Source: JACMLD01 sp039919885
Lineage (GTDB): Bacteria; Bacteroidota; Bacteroidia; Chitinophagales; Chitinophagaceae
Reading direction: 5' to 3'
NCBI GenBank assembly: GCA_039919885.1
Contig: JBDSEV010000009.1
Coordinates: forward strand, 1 to 64,000
DNA length: 64,000 nt
A program made the position numbers and the translations under genes. Within the stretch, counting starts at the first letter, position 1. Each line of letters begins with the position of its first letter. The notes beneath the pieces were generated by a model. That model searched no databases, had not been told where the DNA came from, and saw only the letters and a list, made by a program, of their open reading frames with translations. Below are positions 1-9,044 of this stretch, piece after piece.

Positions 1-807
1 GTTTCAAAGCAGATGGAAATCAATGAAATTTATTCAACCATCGCGCCCGAACAGGAAAGCGTGATCTATGATCTGATTAGGCAGGCGGACCAGGAATGCA
101 TCCGCTTCCGCATTATCCCAGACCTCAGTTTTTTTATCAAACAACCCGTATACATCAATTACCTCAGGGATATGCCGGTGTTGTCGATGCGTAGCGAGCC
201 CCTGGATGATGTGAGCAGCCGTGGCAGAAAACGTTTTTTTGACCTGATAATTAGTTTTCTCGTAATTGTTTTTATCCTATCCTGGTTGATACCGCTCCTC
301 GGAATTATCATCTGGCTGGAATCCAAGGGACCTGTGTTTTTTGCGCAGCAACGAACAGGGCGCGATAATAAAACATTTAATTGCCTCAAATTCCGGAGCA
401 TGACGGTAAACAACGAGGCCAATACAAAACAGGCGCAGCGCAATGACGCGCGCCTTACCCGCATTGGTAAGTTTATGCGGCGGACCAGCCTGGATGAGTT
501 TCCGCAGTTTATCAATGTTTTTAAAGGAGAAATGAGCATAGTAGGCCCAAGGCCGCACATGCTGCGGCATACAGAAGACTATTCCAAAATTATGGGTCAA
601 TACATGGTGCGGCAGTTCCTGAAACCTGGTGTTACCGGTTGGGCACAGGTGCATGGCTACCGGGGTGAAATAAAAGACGAAGAACAATTAAGAAAACGAA
701 TCGAACATGATATCTGGTACATGGAACACTGGAGCATCTGGCTGGATATGAGGATCATGTTCCTGACCGTCTACCGGACCGTTAAAGGCGATGAAAACGC
801 ATTTTAA
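1..807 (+). CDS. Undecaprenyl-phosphate sugar phosphotransferase (WcaJ type), 5' end outside window
   Basis: This inner-membrane enzyme starts exopolysaccharide or O-unit assembly by moving a sugar-1-phosphate from a UDP-sugar to undecaprenyl phosphate. The frame is open back to base 1 (four codons precede the first visible ATG at 13), so the N-terminal membrane helices and part of the nucleotide-binding-like domain lie outside; family members are about 460 residues and about 268 are seen. Counting from the ATG, a hydrophobic helix lies at about 75-101. The bacterial sugar transferase domain follows, with the conserved stretches RTGRDNK, CLKFRSM, RRTSLDEFPQF, SIVGPRPHM and KPGVTGWAQVHGYRG. 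It converges on the rhamnose sugar-nucleotide genes, which fits a surface polysaccharide locus. The exact sugar is not readable from sequence. Confidence 0.93.
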   Translation, partial: VSKQMEINEIYSTIAPEQESVIYDLIRQADQECIRFRIIPDLSFFIKQPVYINYLRDMPVLSMRSEPLDDVSSRGRKRFFDLIISFLVIVFILSWLIPLLGIIIWLESKGPVFFAQQRTGRDNKTFNCLKFRSMTVNNEANTKQAQRNDARLTRIGKFMRRTSLDEFPQFINVFKGEMSIVGPRPHMLRHTEDYSKIMGQYMVRQFLKPGVTGWAQVHGYRGEIKDEEQLRKRIEHDIWYMEHWSIWLDMRIMFLTVYRTVKGDENAF

Positions 808-857
808 TAACAATACACAATACGATGCAACAACCACGTGGCGCGGTCGTGCTATTG

Positions 858-1733
858 TTATTGCAGCTCGCTGATACAAAGGGCAAGACTCTTTTCCCAT
901 GCAGGAATAACCAACTTATAAATCGATTTTATTTTCTCCTTGCTCATTCCTGAATAGGCTGGCCGACGGGCAGCAGTGGGGTAAGCCGTAGCAGGTACAG
1001 GATGCACCTGGCAATTGCTACCGCTGAGTTTGCCGATGGCAGTTGCAAAATCAAACCAGTTGATAATCCCCTCATTGCTATAATGATAAATGCCCGGCGT
1101 CCATCGCTTACCGGCAGCTTCATTGGCTGCTACAACAGACAAAATACAACCGGCTAAATCTGCTGCATATGTAGGGGAACCAAACTGGTCATTTACTACA
1201 TTGAGGTTGTCCCGCTCCTTCATCAGTCGTAGCATCGTCTTTACAAAATTATTACCGTGCGTTGCATATACCCAGGACGTACGTATAATAATACTTTCAG
1301 CGTTGTATTGCATGCAAAGCTGCTCACCTTGCAATTTTGTAACGCCATAGTAATTTACGGGATTCGTAAAGTCGTCTTCCTGGTAAGGAGAAGTACCAGT
1401 TCCGTCAAATACATAATCGGTAGAAACATGCAGGAATTTTGTACCCGTAGATTTGCATACCGTCGCCAGTACGCCTACTGCTTCACCGTTGACCAGCATC
1501 GCAAGTTCCTTTTCTGTTTCGGCTTTGTCTACGGCAGTATAGGCAGCACAGTTAATACAATATGCCGGTTGAATTTCATTGAAATACGCCTCCACCTTAT
1601 CAGATTGATGAATCGGTAAATCATGCTTTACAAGAAATTTATAGTGAAACTGCGGATACAAAACGGACAACTGTTTGATTGCTGTACCCAACTGGCCATT
1701 GGCGCCGGTAACAAGTATTACTGGATCAGGCAT
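858..1733 (-). CDS. rfbD: dTDP-4-dehydrorhamnose reductase
   Basis: The enzyme performs the last step of dTDP-L-rhamnose synthesis, NAD(P)H reduction of dTDP-4-dehydro-L-rhamnose. The 291-residue protein has an N-terminal Rossmann motif GANGQLGTAI at residues 9-18, the STDYVFDG stretch and the active-site YxxxK as YYGVTK near residue 130, all typical of the extended SDR RmlD family, and its length is normal. It is the last gene of the minus-strand run DegT-ugd-decarboxylase-rfbB-rfbC-rfbD, only 8 bases after rfbC, so co-transcription is likely. Its stop codon lies inside one arm of an inverted repeat shared with the convergent sugar transferase. Confidence 0.96.
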   Translation of the reverse strand: MPDPVILVTGANGQLGTAIKQLSVLYPQFHYKFLVKHDLPIHQSDKVEAYFNEIQPAYCINCAAYTAVDKAETEKELAMLVNGEAVGVLATVCKSTGTKFLHVSTDYVFDGTGTSPYQEDDFTNPVNYYGVTKLQGEQLCMQYNAESIIIRTSWVYATHGNNFVKTMLRLMKERDNLNVVNDQFGSPTYAADLAGCILSVVAANEAAGKRWTPGIYHYSNEGIINWFDFATAIGKLSGSNCQVHPVPATAYPTAARRPAYSGMSKEKIKSIYKLVIPAWEKSLALCISELQ

Positions 1734-1741
1734 ATGTTTTA

Positions 1742-2302
1742 TTATTGAGCAAACACAAAATTATGGCGGCAATCAGCAAACGCGGGATGCAGCAAATCCT
1801 TGGGTGATAATATCATTTTCTCAGCGGGAATTTTCCAGTCGATGTTTAATGCAGGATCATTAAACGCCACGCCGCCTTCGGTTTCTTTGTTATAAAAATT
1901 ATCGCATTTATAAAAAACCTCCGCGGTTTCACTGAGTACGGAATAACCGTGCGCAAAACCTTGCGGCACCAGCAACTGCTTTTTATTCTGCGCAGATAAT
2001 TCTATTGAAAATACCTTTCCATAAGAAGTTGAGCCCGCACGCAAATCAACCACCACATCCAGGATGCTTCCTTCCAGTGCCCTTATCAGCTTTGTTTGTG
2101 AACTTGGGTTGTTCTGAAAATGCAATCCCCGCACAACGCCATAAACTGAGCGCGCCTGGTTGTCCTGGACAAACCTGATCCTGATACCGTTGTTTGAAAA
2201 AGTATTTTCATTGTACGATTCAAAAAAATAGCCCCGGTCGTCTCCAAAGACCATTGGGTCAAACACCAGCAAATCAGGAAAATCAGTTTTGATAAATGGC
2301 AT
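1742..2302 (-). CDS. rfbC: dTDP-4-dehydrorhamnose 3,5-epimerase
   Basis: A cupin-fold epimerase that converts dTDP-4-dehydro-6-deoxyglucose to dTDP-4-dehydrorhamnose. I chose the ATG at 2302, which gives 186 residues beginning MPFIKTDFPDLLVF, the usual start of the family. An in-frame ATG at 2338 would add 12 residues that look unlike the family. Landmarks are RGYFFESY, the catalytic-histidine stretch VRGLHFQ and the later VPQGFAHGYSVL. It sits between rfbB and rfbD, completing the three-gene set for dTDP-L-rhamnose; rfbA (glucose-1-phosphate thymidylyltransferase) is not in the window. Confidence 0.95.
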   Translation of the reverse strand: MPFIKTDFPDLLVFDPMVFGDDRGYFFESYNENTFSNNGIRIRFVQDNQARSVYGVVRGLHFQNNPSSQTKLIRALEGSILDVVVDLRAGSTSYGKVFSIELSAQNKKQLLVPQGFAHGYSVLSETAEVFYKCDNFYNKETEGGVAFNDPALNIDWKIPAEKMILSPKDLLHPAFADCRHNFVFAQ

Positions 2303-2370
2303 GTACAATTGAATAGTTTGGTGATAAATAGCAGGCATTCGTTACAGCAATTGAAGGCTGGTATCCGGCT

Positions 2371-3435
2371 TTATCTTTTTACATATTGTTCCGCGTAATA
2401 ATGCTGGTAGTTTCCAGAAGTAATATCATTTATCCAGTCTTCGTTACTCAGGTACCAGTCAACAGTTTTCTCCAGCCCTTCTTCAAACTGCAAAGAAGGA
2501 GACCATCCCAACTCTTTATTTAATTTAGTGGCATCAATGGCATACCGAAGGTCGTGCCCGGGCCGGTCCTTAACATAGGTAATCAGCCCTGCACTGGTGC
2601 CGGCAGGCCGGGACAGTTTTTTATCCATGATGCCGCAAAGCAAATGGACGATATCAATGTTCTTCCATTCATTGAAGCCGCCTATATTGTAGCTTTCGCC
2701 GATTTTACCATTGTGAAAAATGGTATCAATTGCCGTTGCATGATCTTCCACATAGAGCCAGTCGCGCACATTTTCGCCTTTCCCGTATACCGGCAGCGGT
2801 TTACTATTCTTAATGTTATTGATCATTAACGGGATCAACTTCTCCGGAAAATGATGAGAACCGTAATTATTAGAGCAATTACTCATGATAACCGGTAAAC
2901 CGTAGGTATCATGGTAGGCCATTACAAAATGATCCGATGCCGCTTTGGAAGCAGAATACGGAGAATGGGGGTCATAAGGAGTTGCTTCTGTAAAAAATCC
3001 TTCTGCGCCCAACGATCCATATACTTCGTCAGTAGAAACATGGTAAAAAAGCTTGCCCGTGGTAGCTGACTTCCATTGCTTGCGACACGTATTGAGCAGG
3101 GTAACCGTGCCCATCACATTTGTCTTTACAAATGAGAGCGGATCCATTATACTCCGGTCTACATGGCTCTCGGCGGCCAGGTGAATCACCGCGTCAAAAT
3201 GGTAACGGCTGAACAGTTCCTCCACCCCCTTTTCATCCGTGATATCTGCCTTTTCGAAAATATAGTTGGGTTTCTTCTCTATATCCTTCAGGTTTTCAAG
3301 GTTACCGGCGTAAGTAAGCGCATCCATATTTACAATCCGGTAAGACGGGTATTTATTTACAAACAACCGTATCACATGCGAACCGATAAACCCCGCTCCG
3401 CCTGTTACTAATATCGTCCTGGAAAAATCTGTCAT
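2371..3435 (-). CDS. rfbB: dTDP-glucose 4,6-dehydratase
   Basis: An NAD-dependent extended SDR that makes dTDP-4-dehydro-6-deoxyglucose, the first committed step to dTDP-L-rhamnose. The 354-residue protein has the dinucleotide-binding TGGAGFIGSH at residues 11-20, the STDEVYG motif with the Asp-Glu pair used in the dehydration, and the catalytic YSASK about 30 residues later. Length is typical. It lies 27 bases downstream of the UDP-glucuronate decarboxylase gene and about 70 bases before the preferred rfbC start, within one co-directional block. Confidence 0.97.
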   Translation of the reverse strand: MTDFSRTILVTGGAGFIGSHVIRLFVNKYPSYRIVNMDALTYAGNLENLKDIEKKPNYIFEKADITDEKGVEELFSRYHFDAVIHLAAESHVDRSIMDPLSFVKTNVMGTVTLLNTCRKQWKSATTGKLFYHVSTDEVYGSLGAEGFFTEATPYDPHSPYSASKAASDHFVMAYHDTYGLPVIMSNCSNNYGSHHFPEKLIPLMINNIKNSKPLPVYGKGENVRDWLYVEDHATAIDTIFHNGKIGESYNIGGFNEWKNIDIVHLLCGIMDKKLSRPAGTSAGLITYVKDRPGHDLRYAIDATKLNKELGWSPSLQFEEGLEKTVDWYLSNEDWINDITSGNYQHYYAEQYVKR

Positions 3436-3462
3436 TATAGAATCCTTTATTGCTTATTATTT

Positions 3463-4446
3463 TTACATAATGCTTACAAACTCTTTCGGTTGCTTAACCA
3501 GTTCTTCTTTTGGCAACGACTTAAAATATTCGTAAGTAATTTTAAGGCCTTCGGCACGGTCTACTTTTGGCGACCATCCCAGCACTTCTTTTGCCCGGGC
3601 AATATCTGGTTTGCGTTGCTTGGGATCATCCGTTGGCAATGGTTTGTATACTATCTTCTGCCTGGTGCCGGTCAATTTGATAATTTCTTCCGCAAAATCC
3701 TTTAATGAGATTTCGTTCGGGTTACCCACGTTTACCGGTAAATGATAATCGCTCATCAGTAAGCGATAGATACCTTCTACCAGGTCATCCACATAACAAA
3801 AACTCCTGGTTTGCGAACCATCACCAAATACCGTCAGATCTTCACCGCGCAAAGCCTGACCAATGAATGCCGGCAAGGCTCTTCCGTCGTTCAGTCGCAT
3901 CCTGGGTCCGTACGTATTAAAAATTCGAACAATGCGTGTTTCCACTCCATGAAAATTATGGTAAGCCATGGTGATGGCCTCCTGGAACCGTTTTGCTTCA
4001 TCGTATACACCACGTGGACCGACCGGGTTTACATTTCCCCAGTATTCTTCATTCTGCGGATGCACCAGCGGGTCTCCATAGATTTCAGAGGTGGACGCAA
4101 CCAATATGCGCGCTTTTTTATTTTTTGCTAACCCAAGGCAGTTGTGCGTACCCAGCGAACCTACTTTCAGTGTCTGAATTGGAATCTTCAGGTAATCGAT
4201 GGGGCTGGCCGGCGATGCAAAATTCAGGATATAATCCAATTCTCCGGGTACATGTATAAATTTTGAAACGTCATGATGATAAAACTCAAATTGTTCCAGC
4301 TTAAAAAGATGTTCGATATTTTTTAAATCACCTGTCACCAGGTTATCCATACCAATTACATGAAATCCTTCCTTTATAAACCGATCGCACAAATGCGAAC
4401 CCAGAAATCCCGCGGCACCCGTTACCAGTACTCGTTTTTTTCTCAT
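3463..4446 (-). CDS. UDP-glucuronate decarboxylase (UDP-xylose synthase), extended SDR
   Basis: Predicted to decarboxylate UDP-glucuronate to UDP-xylose through a 4-keto intermediate with bound NAD. The 327-residue protein starts with TGAAGFLGSH at residues 8-17, carries the STSEIYGDP motif and the active-site YDEAKR (YxxxK), and then RIFNTYGPRM and DDLVEGIYRL, all typical of the UXS family. It lies 5 bases downstream of ugd, which supplies its substrate, so the two genes form a two-step UDP-glucose to UDP-xylose module. A related epimerase activity cannot be excluded from sequence alone, but the arginine-rich SPxSPxxY-like stretch (ASPASPIDY) favours the decarboxylase. Confidence 0.9.
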   Translation of the reverse strand: MRKKRVLVTGAAGFLGSHLCDRFIKEGFHVIGMDNLVTGDLKNIEHLFKLEQFEFYHHDVSKFIHVPGELDYILNFASPASPIDYLKIPIQTLKVGSLGTHNCLGLAKNKKARILVASTSEIYGDPLVHPQNEEYWGNVNPVGPRGVYDEAKRFQEAITMAYHNFHGVETRIVRIFNTYGPRMRLNDGRALPAFIGQALRGEDLTVFGDGSQTRSFCYVDDLVEGIYRLLMSDYHLPVNVGNPNEISLKDFAEEIIKLTGTRQKIVYKPLPTDDPKQRKPDIARAKEVLGWSPKVDRAEGLKITYEYFKSLPKEELVKQPKEFVSIM

Positions 4447-4451
4447 ACTTT

Positions 4452-5786
4452 TTATTTATTGTGGTTGCTGTTAACTGGTATGGCCGTTGCTCTACCCACA
4501 CTTTCATAATAAAAGCCCAGTTCTTTAATGGCACTTGTATCAAACAGGTTGCGACCGTCAAAAATGACCTTGTTTTTAAGTGAAGTAACAATCTTTAAGA
4601 AATTTGGCGTACGGAATTCGTTCCATTCCGTTGCTATTATCAGCGCATCTGCATCTTTAAGACAGTCGTATTGATTTTCGGCATAATTAATTTTATCGCC
4701 TACCACCTGTTTTACATTGGGCATGGCTTCCGGATCGAAAGCACATACCGATGCACCCTGTGCCAGCAATGCATCTATCATGTACAGGGCCGGTGCTTCG
4801 CGTATATCATCCGTGTTGGGTTTAAATGCCAATCCCCAGAGCGCAAATTTCTTTCCTTTCAATTTATTATTAAAATACTTCTGAATTTTTGGCATCAGGT
4901 GCAGTTTCTGCTTTTCATTGATGTCCATTACTGCATTGAGAATTTTAAACTCATACTGTACGTCAATCGATGATTTCACCAATGCCTGCACGTCCTTCGG
5001 AAAACAACTTCCGCCATAACCAATACCTGGAAACAGGAAGCGTTTGCCAATGCGTTCGTCGCTCCCTACGCCCCTGCGTACCATATCAACATCGGCGCCC
5101 AGCTTTTCACAAAGCAGGGCAATCTCATTCATGAAAGTAATCTTCGTTGCAAGGAAGGAGTTGGCGGCATATTTGGTTAGTTCAGCAGAACGTTCATCCA
5201 TAAATATGATTGGGTTGCCCTGGCGCACAAATGGGTTATATAAATCGTTCATCACTTTCTGGGCCCTTTCTGAAGAGGTACCCACCACTACCCTGTCTGG
5301 TTTCATGAAATCATCTACGGCTACTCCTTCACGCAGAAATTCGGGGTTAGATACCACATCAAATTCACCCTTATAATTGGCGGCGATGGCAGCATGCACT
5401 TTTTCTGCAGTACCTACGGGAACCGTGCTTTTGTCGATGATTACTTTATAGTCTGTAAGTATTTTACCCAGGTGGTCAGATACGCCGAGAATGTATTTTA
5501 AATCTGCTGATCCGTCTTCGCCGGGCGGGGTGGGCAATGCCAGGAATATGATGGCAGCTTCTTTGATGCCTTCTTCCAGCGATGTGGTAAACCGCAGCCG
5601 CTCTTCTTTAAGGTTACGAAGAAATAATTTCTCCAGGCCAGGTTCGTAAATGGTAATCTGCCCGTTGGTCAGTTTATCGATTTTACTTTTGTCAATGTCA
5701 ACACAGGTAACATCGTTGCCTGTTTCTGCAAAACAGGTTCCGGTTACCAGGCCTACGTATCCTGTTCCTACTACTGCTATTTTCAT
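4452..5786 (-). CDS. ugd: UDP-glucose 6-dehydrogenase
   Basis: Oxidises UDP-glucose to UDP-glucuronate with two NAD molecules in the cytoplasm. The 444-residue protein shows the N-terminal GTGYVGLVTG dinucleotide fold, the central NEFLREG-like stretch (NPEFLREG) and the catalytic cysteine in GYGGSCFPKD near residue 260, with the UDP-binding C-terminal domain after it (GLAFKPNTDDIREAP). Length fits the family. It lies between the DegT-type aminotransferase (25-base gap) and the UDP-glucuronate decarboxylase (5-base gap), so the sugar-nucleotide genes are probably one operon. Confidence 0.97.
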   Translation of the reverse strand: MKIAVVGTGYVGLVTGTCFAETGNDVTCVDIDKSKIDKLTNGQITIYEPGLEKLFLRNLKEERLRFTTSLEEGIKEAAIIFLALPTPPGEDGSADLKYILGVSDHLGKILTDYKVIIDKSTVPVGTAEKVHAAIAANYKGEFDVVSNPEFLREGVAVDDFMKPDRVVVGTSSERAQKVMNDLYNPFVRQGNPIIFMDERSAELTKYAANSFLATKITFMNEIALLCEKLGADVDMVRRGVGSDERIGKRFLFPGIGYGGSCFPKDVQALVKSSIDVQYEFKILNAVMDINEKQKLHLMPKIQKYFNNKLKGKKFALWGLAFKPNTDDIREAPALYMIDALLAQGASVCAFDPEAMPNVKQVVGDKINYAENQYDCLKDADALIIATEWNEFRTPNFLKIVTSLKNKVIFDGRNLFDTSAIKELGFYYESVGRATAIPVNSNHNK

Positions 5787-5811
5787 CGGGGGAAAGGGTT
5801 TAGTTATTTAA

Positions 5812-6939
5812 TTATTTAAGGTATTCTAAAACTTTGGTTGTAATAAAGGTCAGCTGCTCTTCATCCATTTCTGTGTGAACCGGCAATGAAATCACGCGTT
5901 CGGTTAGCCAGTCTGTTACGGGTAACTGATAATCGCTTCCCCCAAATGCAGCAAACATCTGCTGGCGGTGGGCAGGTACCGGATAATAGATCATGGATGG
6001 TATTTTGTGCGAAGCAAGGAACTCGTGCAAGCCATCCCTATCTGCCCCTTCAACCAGCAATGTATACTGGTGAAAAACATGTTTCGTGAACGGCGACCTC
6101 AACGGCACGGTGAGTTTCGGATGGCCGGCAAATGCACCGTCGTAAAAATAAGCAACTTTTCTTCTTGCATCAATGTATTCATCCAGCTTTTTCAGTTTAA
6201 CATTGAGCACTGCAGCCTGTATGGTATCCAGCCGGCTGTTGCAGCCTACTATTTCATGATAATAACGGGTACGCTGGCCATGATTGGCAATCATTCTCAG
6301 TTTTTCTGCCAGCGCATCATCATCTGTAAATATTGCGCCGCCATCGCCATAGCAACCAAGGTTTTTGGAAGGGAAAAAAGAGGTAGTGCCTATCGTTCCG
6401 ATGGTGCCTGTCTTTTTAGTGCTGCCGTCTTTGAAAGTAAAATCGCTCCCAATTGCCTGGGCATTGTCTTCTATTACAAAAAGGTTATGTTCTTTTGCAA
6501 TCTTCATGATGGCTTCCATATCGGCGGACTGGCCATACAGGTGCACAGGAACAATCGCTTTTGTTTTGGGGGTGATGGCCTTGCGGATTGCTTCCGGATC
6601 CACGCAAAAATGCCTTTTGTCAACTTCAACAAATACGGGCTGTAAGCGCAATAAGGCGATGACTTCAGTAGTGGCAACATAAGTAAAAGAAGGGGTAATA
6701 ACTTCATCGCCGGGCTGTAAGTTCAGCCCCATCATGGCAATCTGTAATGCATCGGTGCCGTTAGCGCAGGGTATCACGTGTTTTACCCCGAGATAAGCGG
6801 CGAGGCTGTCGGCAAATTCCTGGACAGGTTTTCCGTTGATGTACGCTGAGCTATCGAGTACGGCGTGTATCCCATTATCAATATCTTCCTTGATATGCTG
6901 GTATTGCCTCTTAAGGTCAACCATTTGTATGGGTAGCAT
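5812..6939 (-). CDS. DegT/DnrJ/EryC1/StrS-family PLP aminotransferase
   Basis: A sugar aminotransferase that adds an amino group to a keto-sugar nucleotide, using PLP and usually glutamate. The 375-residue protein begins with MVDLKRQYQHIK near its start, has the EDNAQAIGS stretch that positions PLP, and the PLP-binding lysine in FFPSKNLGCYGDGGA. The opening resembles WbpE-like enzymes that act on 3-keto-UDP-GlcNAcA, but the partner oxidase and acetyltransferase are not in this window, so the substrate is open. It is the first gene of the minus-strand sugar-nucleotide operon, with a TAnnTTTG element about 20 bases upstream of its ATG. Confidence 0.92.
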   Translation of the reverse strand: MLPIQMVDLKRQYQHIKEDIDNGIHAVLDSSAYINGKPVQEFADSLAAYLGVKHVIPCANGTDALQIAMMGLNLQPGDEVITPSFTYVATTEVIALLRLQPVFVEVDKRHFCVDPEAIRKAITPKTKAIVPVHLYGQSADMEAIMKIAKEHNLFVIEDNAQAIGSDFTFKDGSTKKTGTIGTIGTTSFFPSKNLGCYGDGGAIFTDDDALAEKLRMIANHGQRTRYYHEIVGCNSRLDTIQAAVLNVKLKKLDEYIDARRKVAYFYDGAFAGHPKLTVPLRSPFTKHVFHQYTLLVEGADRDGLHEFLASHKIPSMIYYPVPAHRQQMFAAFGGSDYQLPVTDWLTERVISLPVHTEMDEEQLTFITTKVLEYLK

Positions 6940-6959
6940 CAGTCACTTTTAATTTGCGG

Positions 6960-6967
6960 CAAAAATA
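6960..6967 (-). promoter_or_regulatory. Bacteroidota -7 element (TATTTTTG) for the DegT-ugd-rfb operon
   Basis: On the minus strand the bases read TATTTTTG, matching the TAnnTTTG -7 consensus of Bacteroidota sigma factor promoters. The ATG of the aminotransferase is about 20 bases downstream. No clear -33 TTTG is visible. Confidence 0.5.
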
Positions 6968-6998
6968 ATAAAATATAGGTAGGCTGAAAGTTTGATTT

Positions 6999-7006
6999 TA
7001 GATTTG
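6999..7006 (+). promoter_or_regulatory. Bacteroidota -7 element (TAGATTTG) for waaA
   Basis: TAGATTTG matches TAnnTTTG and lies back to back with the promoter of the divergent sugar-nucleotide operon. A start site expected about 5 bases downstream would leave a very short leader before the TTG at 7018, or about 19 bases before the GTG at 7030. Confidence 0.45.
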
Positions 7007-7017
7007 TGCATACTTAA

Positions 7018-8298
7018 TTGATTATTACGGTGGCTACAGCGTTTTACAGGCTTTTTTTATGGCTTTACCGGTGCGGTGCGTTGGTGCTGTCTCCTTTCAA
7101 TGAAAAGGCAAACCTTTGGTTATCAGGCAGAAAAGATGTATTCGTACGCCTGGGCACATTTAAGGCGTCAGAACAGCGGGAAATCGTCTGGTTTCACTGC
7201 GCTTCCCTGGGTGAATTCGAGCAGGCAAGACCGTTGCTCGAGGAAGTAAGGCGCCGTTTCCCCGCCTATGCTATCCTGCTGAGTTTTTTTTCTCCATCCG
7301 GGTATGAAATAAGGAAGAACTATACGGGTGCCGATTGCGTCACCTACCTGCCCATGGACGGGCCGCTGCATGCGCAGAAATTTGTCTCCCTGATACAACC
7401 CACGCTGGTCATCTGGGTTAAATATGAGTACTGGCATTTTTACCTCCGGCAAATTAAGCAGCGCAATATTCCGCTGCTGCTGGTTTCGGGCATATTCAGG
7501 CCGCAGCAACCCTTTTTTAAAAGTTGGGGAGCATTTCACAGGAACATGCTGGGATGCTTTACCGGCCTTTTTGTTCAAAACCAGGAATCTAAAAGGTTGT
7601 TAGGCAGTATTGGGTTCTCTGAAAATGTACTGGTGAGTGGCGACACCCGTTTTGACCGTGTCATTGAAATTGCGGGCCAGCAGGAAGCGCTTCCGCTGGT
7701 AGAACAATTTATCGGTGCCTGCCCCGTGGTGGTGGCGGGCAGTACCTGGCAGGAAGACGAAGAAGCGATTGATCATTTTGCCAACTCCCATCCCGCGATA
7801 AAATTTATTATTGCGCCTCATGAGATTGACGCCGCACATATTACAGAAATTGAACGACTGTTTCAACACAGCTGCCGCTATTCTTCATTAACAACGCAAA
7901 CAGTAGATCATAATAATTTGCCGGATGCAAACGTGCTTATTATTGACAATATCGGTGTACTCTCACGGTTATACAAATACGCTACGGTTGCCTATGTGGG
8001 CGGGGGCTTTGGCAATGATGGGGTACACAATGTGCTGGAAGCCGCCGTATACCAAAAGCCCGTTATTTTTGGGCCTGTGTATGAAAAATTCGCAGAAGCC
8101 GTGGGGCTGGTTGAAGCAGGTGGAGCATTTAGTGTGGAAAACGCACTGGAACTAGAAGAGAAATTAGGGTTGCTGTTAAATAGCAGGCTGGAATGTGCTG
8201 AAGCAGGTAGTGCAGCCGGCGATTTTGTGGTTGCGAACAAGGGTGCTACGCAAAAAATACTCGGCTATATTCAGGAAAAACGTCTTTTAACGAGTTGA
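7018..8298 (+). CDS. waaA: 3-deoxy-D-manno-octulosonic acid transferase (GT30)
   Basis: Transfers Kdo from CMP-Kdo to lipid A precursor at the inner membrane, an early lipopolysaccharide core step. The protein has a hydrophobic N-terminal anchor (about 9-26), the family motif with catalytic glutamate HCASLGEFEQARP (Glu66 in this numbering) and in the C-terminal half GSTWQEDEE, FIIAPHEID and the nucleotide-sugar site AYVGGGFGNDGVHNVLEA. No ATG start exists in the right place. TTG at 7018 gives 426 residues, and GTG at 7030 gives 422 and fits the family's N-terminal length and the promoter spacing slightly better. Its last 28 bases overlap the convergent gene at 8271. Confidence 0.95.
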   Translation: MIITVATAFYRLFLWLYRCGALVLSPFNEKANLWLSGRKDVFVRLGTFKASEQREIVWFHCASLGEFEQARPLLEEVRRRFPAYAILLSFFSPSGYEIRKNYTGADCVTYLPMDGPLHAQKFVSLIQPTLVIWVKYEYWHFYLRQIKQRNIPLLLVSGIFRPQQPFFKSWGAFHRNMLGCFTGLFVQNQESKRLLGSIGFSENVLVSGDTRFDRVIEIAGQQEALPLVEQFIGACPVVVAGSTWQEDEEAIDHFANSHPAIKFIIAPHEIDAAHITEIERLFQHSCRYSSLTTQTVDHNNLPDANVLIIDNIGVLSRLYKYATVAYVGGGFGNDGVHNVLEAAVYQKPVIFGPVYEKFAEAVGLVEAGGAFSVENALELEEKLGLLLNSRLECAEAGSAAGDFVVANKGATQKILGYIQEKRLLTS

Positions 8299-8972
8299 TA
8301 AAAGTGCTGGGTGGTGGTTTTTCCATCATCCCATCCAAGTTTTACTTTTAGCTCCCGCTCTATCCAATATTCTGCCTCCGCCAAGATGCGGAACCCGTTA
8401 ATGGTTTTGATACTTCTTTCATACATAGCATCATCGCCACGGAAAAGTTCACTTAAAAAAACATAGCGGTCATTAATGCCGATACCTTTTTTAAGGTCAC
8501 GGATAGGAGCATCCAGCAGCACTGCTCCCATTTCCGTTTTTTCTGTTTTTAATTTATCGTTGAGTGAAAACCCATGTTGGCCAATGGTGTCGTTGAGTTC
8601 TTTTGCCATTACCTGCTGGGTGAGCGTAGGTATTTCTTTCATCGGGTCAAACAACCAGCCGCCATCATCTGTCTTATTTTTTGCCGGAACCGGTTCGTGC
8701 TTTACCTGGGGCATTTCTACTACCTGGGCCATTTGGGGGACTTCCTTCGGTACTTCTTTTTTTACATCCTGCGTTTCCTGCACGGGCGGCATAAAACGGA
8801 TATGACTAGGCATTACCACGGCGACCTTTGCAGTACCCAGCTGCCTGGTAGATACAACGCCACCGGTCAGCTCCATTTGAATTTGCTGCAGCGTTGAAAG
8901 CAAAACGTCCTGACCTGCATTTTGCTGTGCCTGTTCCTGGAGGGTGTTGATAAGTGCCTTAACTCTTTCCAT
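8271..8972 (-). CDS. Conserved Bacteroidota protein of unknown function
   Basis: I do not recognise a characterised family. The 233-residue protein has no signal peptide or membrane helix. Residues 1-35 look like an amphipathic helix rich in Gln and Leu, about 60-120 is a low-complexity linker rich in Val, Pro, Glu and Lys, and about 125-233 is a compact, well-composed domain with DAPIRDLKKGIGINDRYVFL, LFRGD and a C-terminal WIERELKVKLGWDD stretch. The C-terminal part has the look of a domain I associate with conserved Bacteroidota hypotheticals. The gene overlaps the end of waaA tail to tail by 28 bases and is divergent from tdk, whose -7 element begins 10 bases beyond its start codon. Confidence 0.85.
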   Translation of the reverse strand: MERVKALINTLQEQAQQNAGQDVLLSTLQQIQMELTGGVVSTRQLGTAKVAVVMPSHIRFMPPVQETQDVKKEVPKEVPQMAQVVEMPQVKHEPVPAKNKTDDGGWLFDPMKEIPTLTQQVMAKELNDTIGQHGFSLNDKLKTEKTEMGAVLLDAPIRDLKKGIGINDRYVFLSELFRGDDAMYERSIKTINGFRILAEAEYWIERELKVKLGWDDGKTTTQHFYQLVKRRFS

Positions 8973-8981
8973 GGGTTGTGC

Positions 8982-8989
8982 TACATTTG
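8982..8989 (+). promoter_or_regulatory. Bacteroidota -7 element (TACATTTG) for tdk
   Basis: TACATTTG matches TAnnTTTG, 55 bases before the tdk ATG. The extended 14 bases TTGTGCTACATTTG (8976-8989) recur exactly before ccmC at 10420-10433. Confidence 0.5.
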
Positions 8990-9044
8990 ACGTTAAAATT
9001 GCTATTAAAGTTAATAAGTATTTTTAAGCAAATATTGTTAAAGC

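Noticed and set aside
5968..6645. 225-codon plus-strand frame inside the aminotransferase gene
   Set aside because: It is fully antisense to a convincing PLP enzyme and its translation is rich in Cys, Tyr and Phe with no motif.
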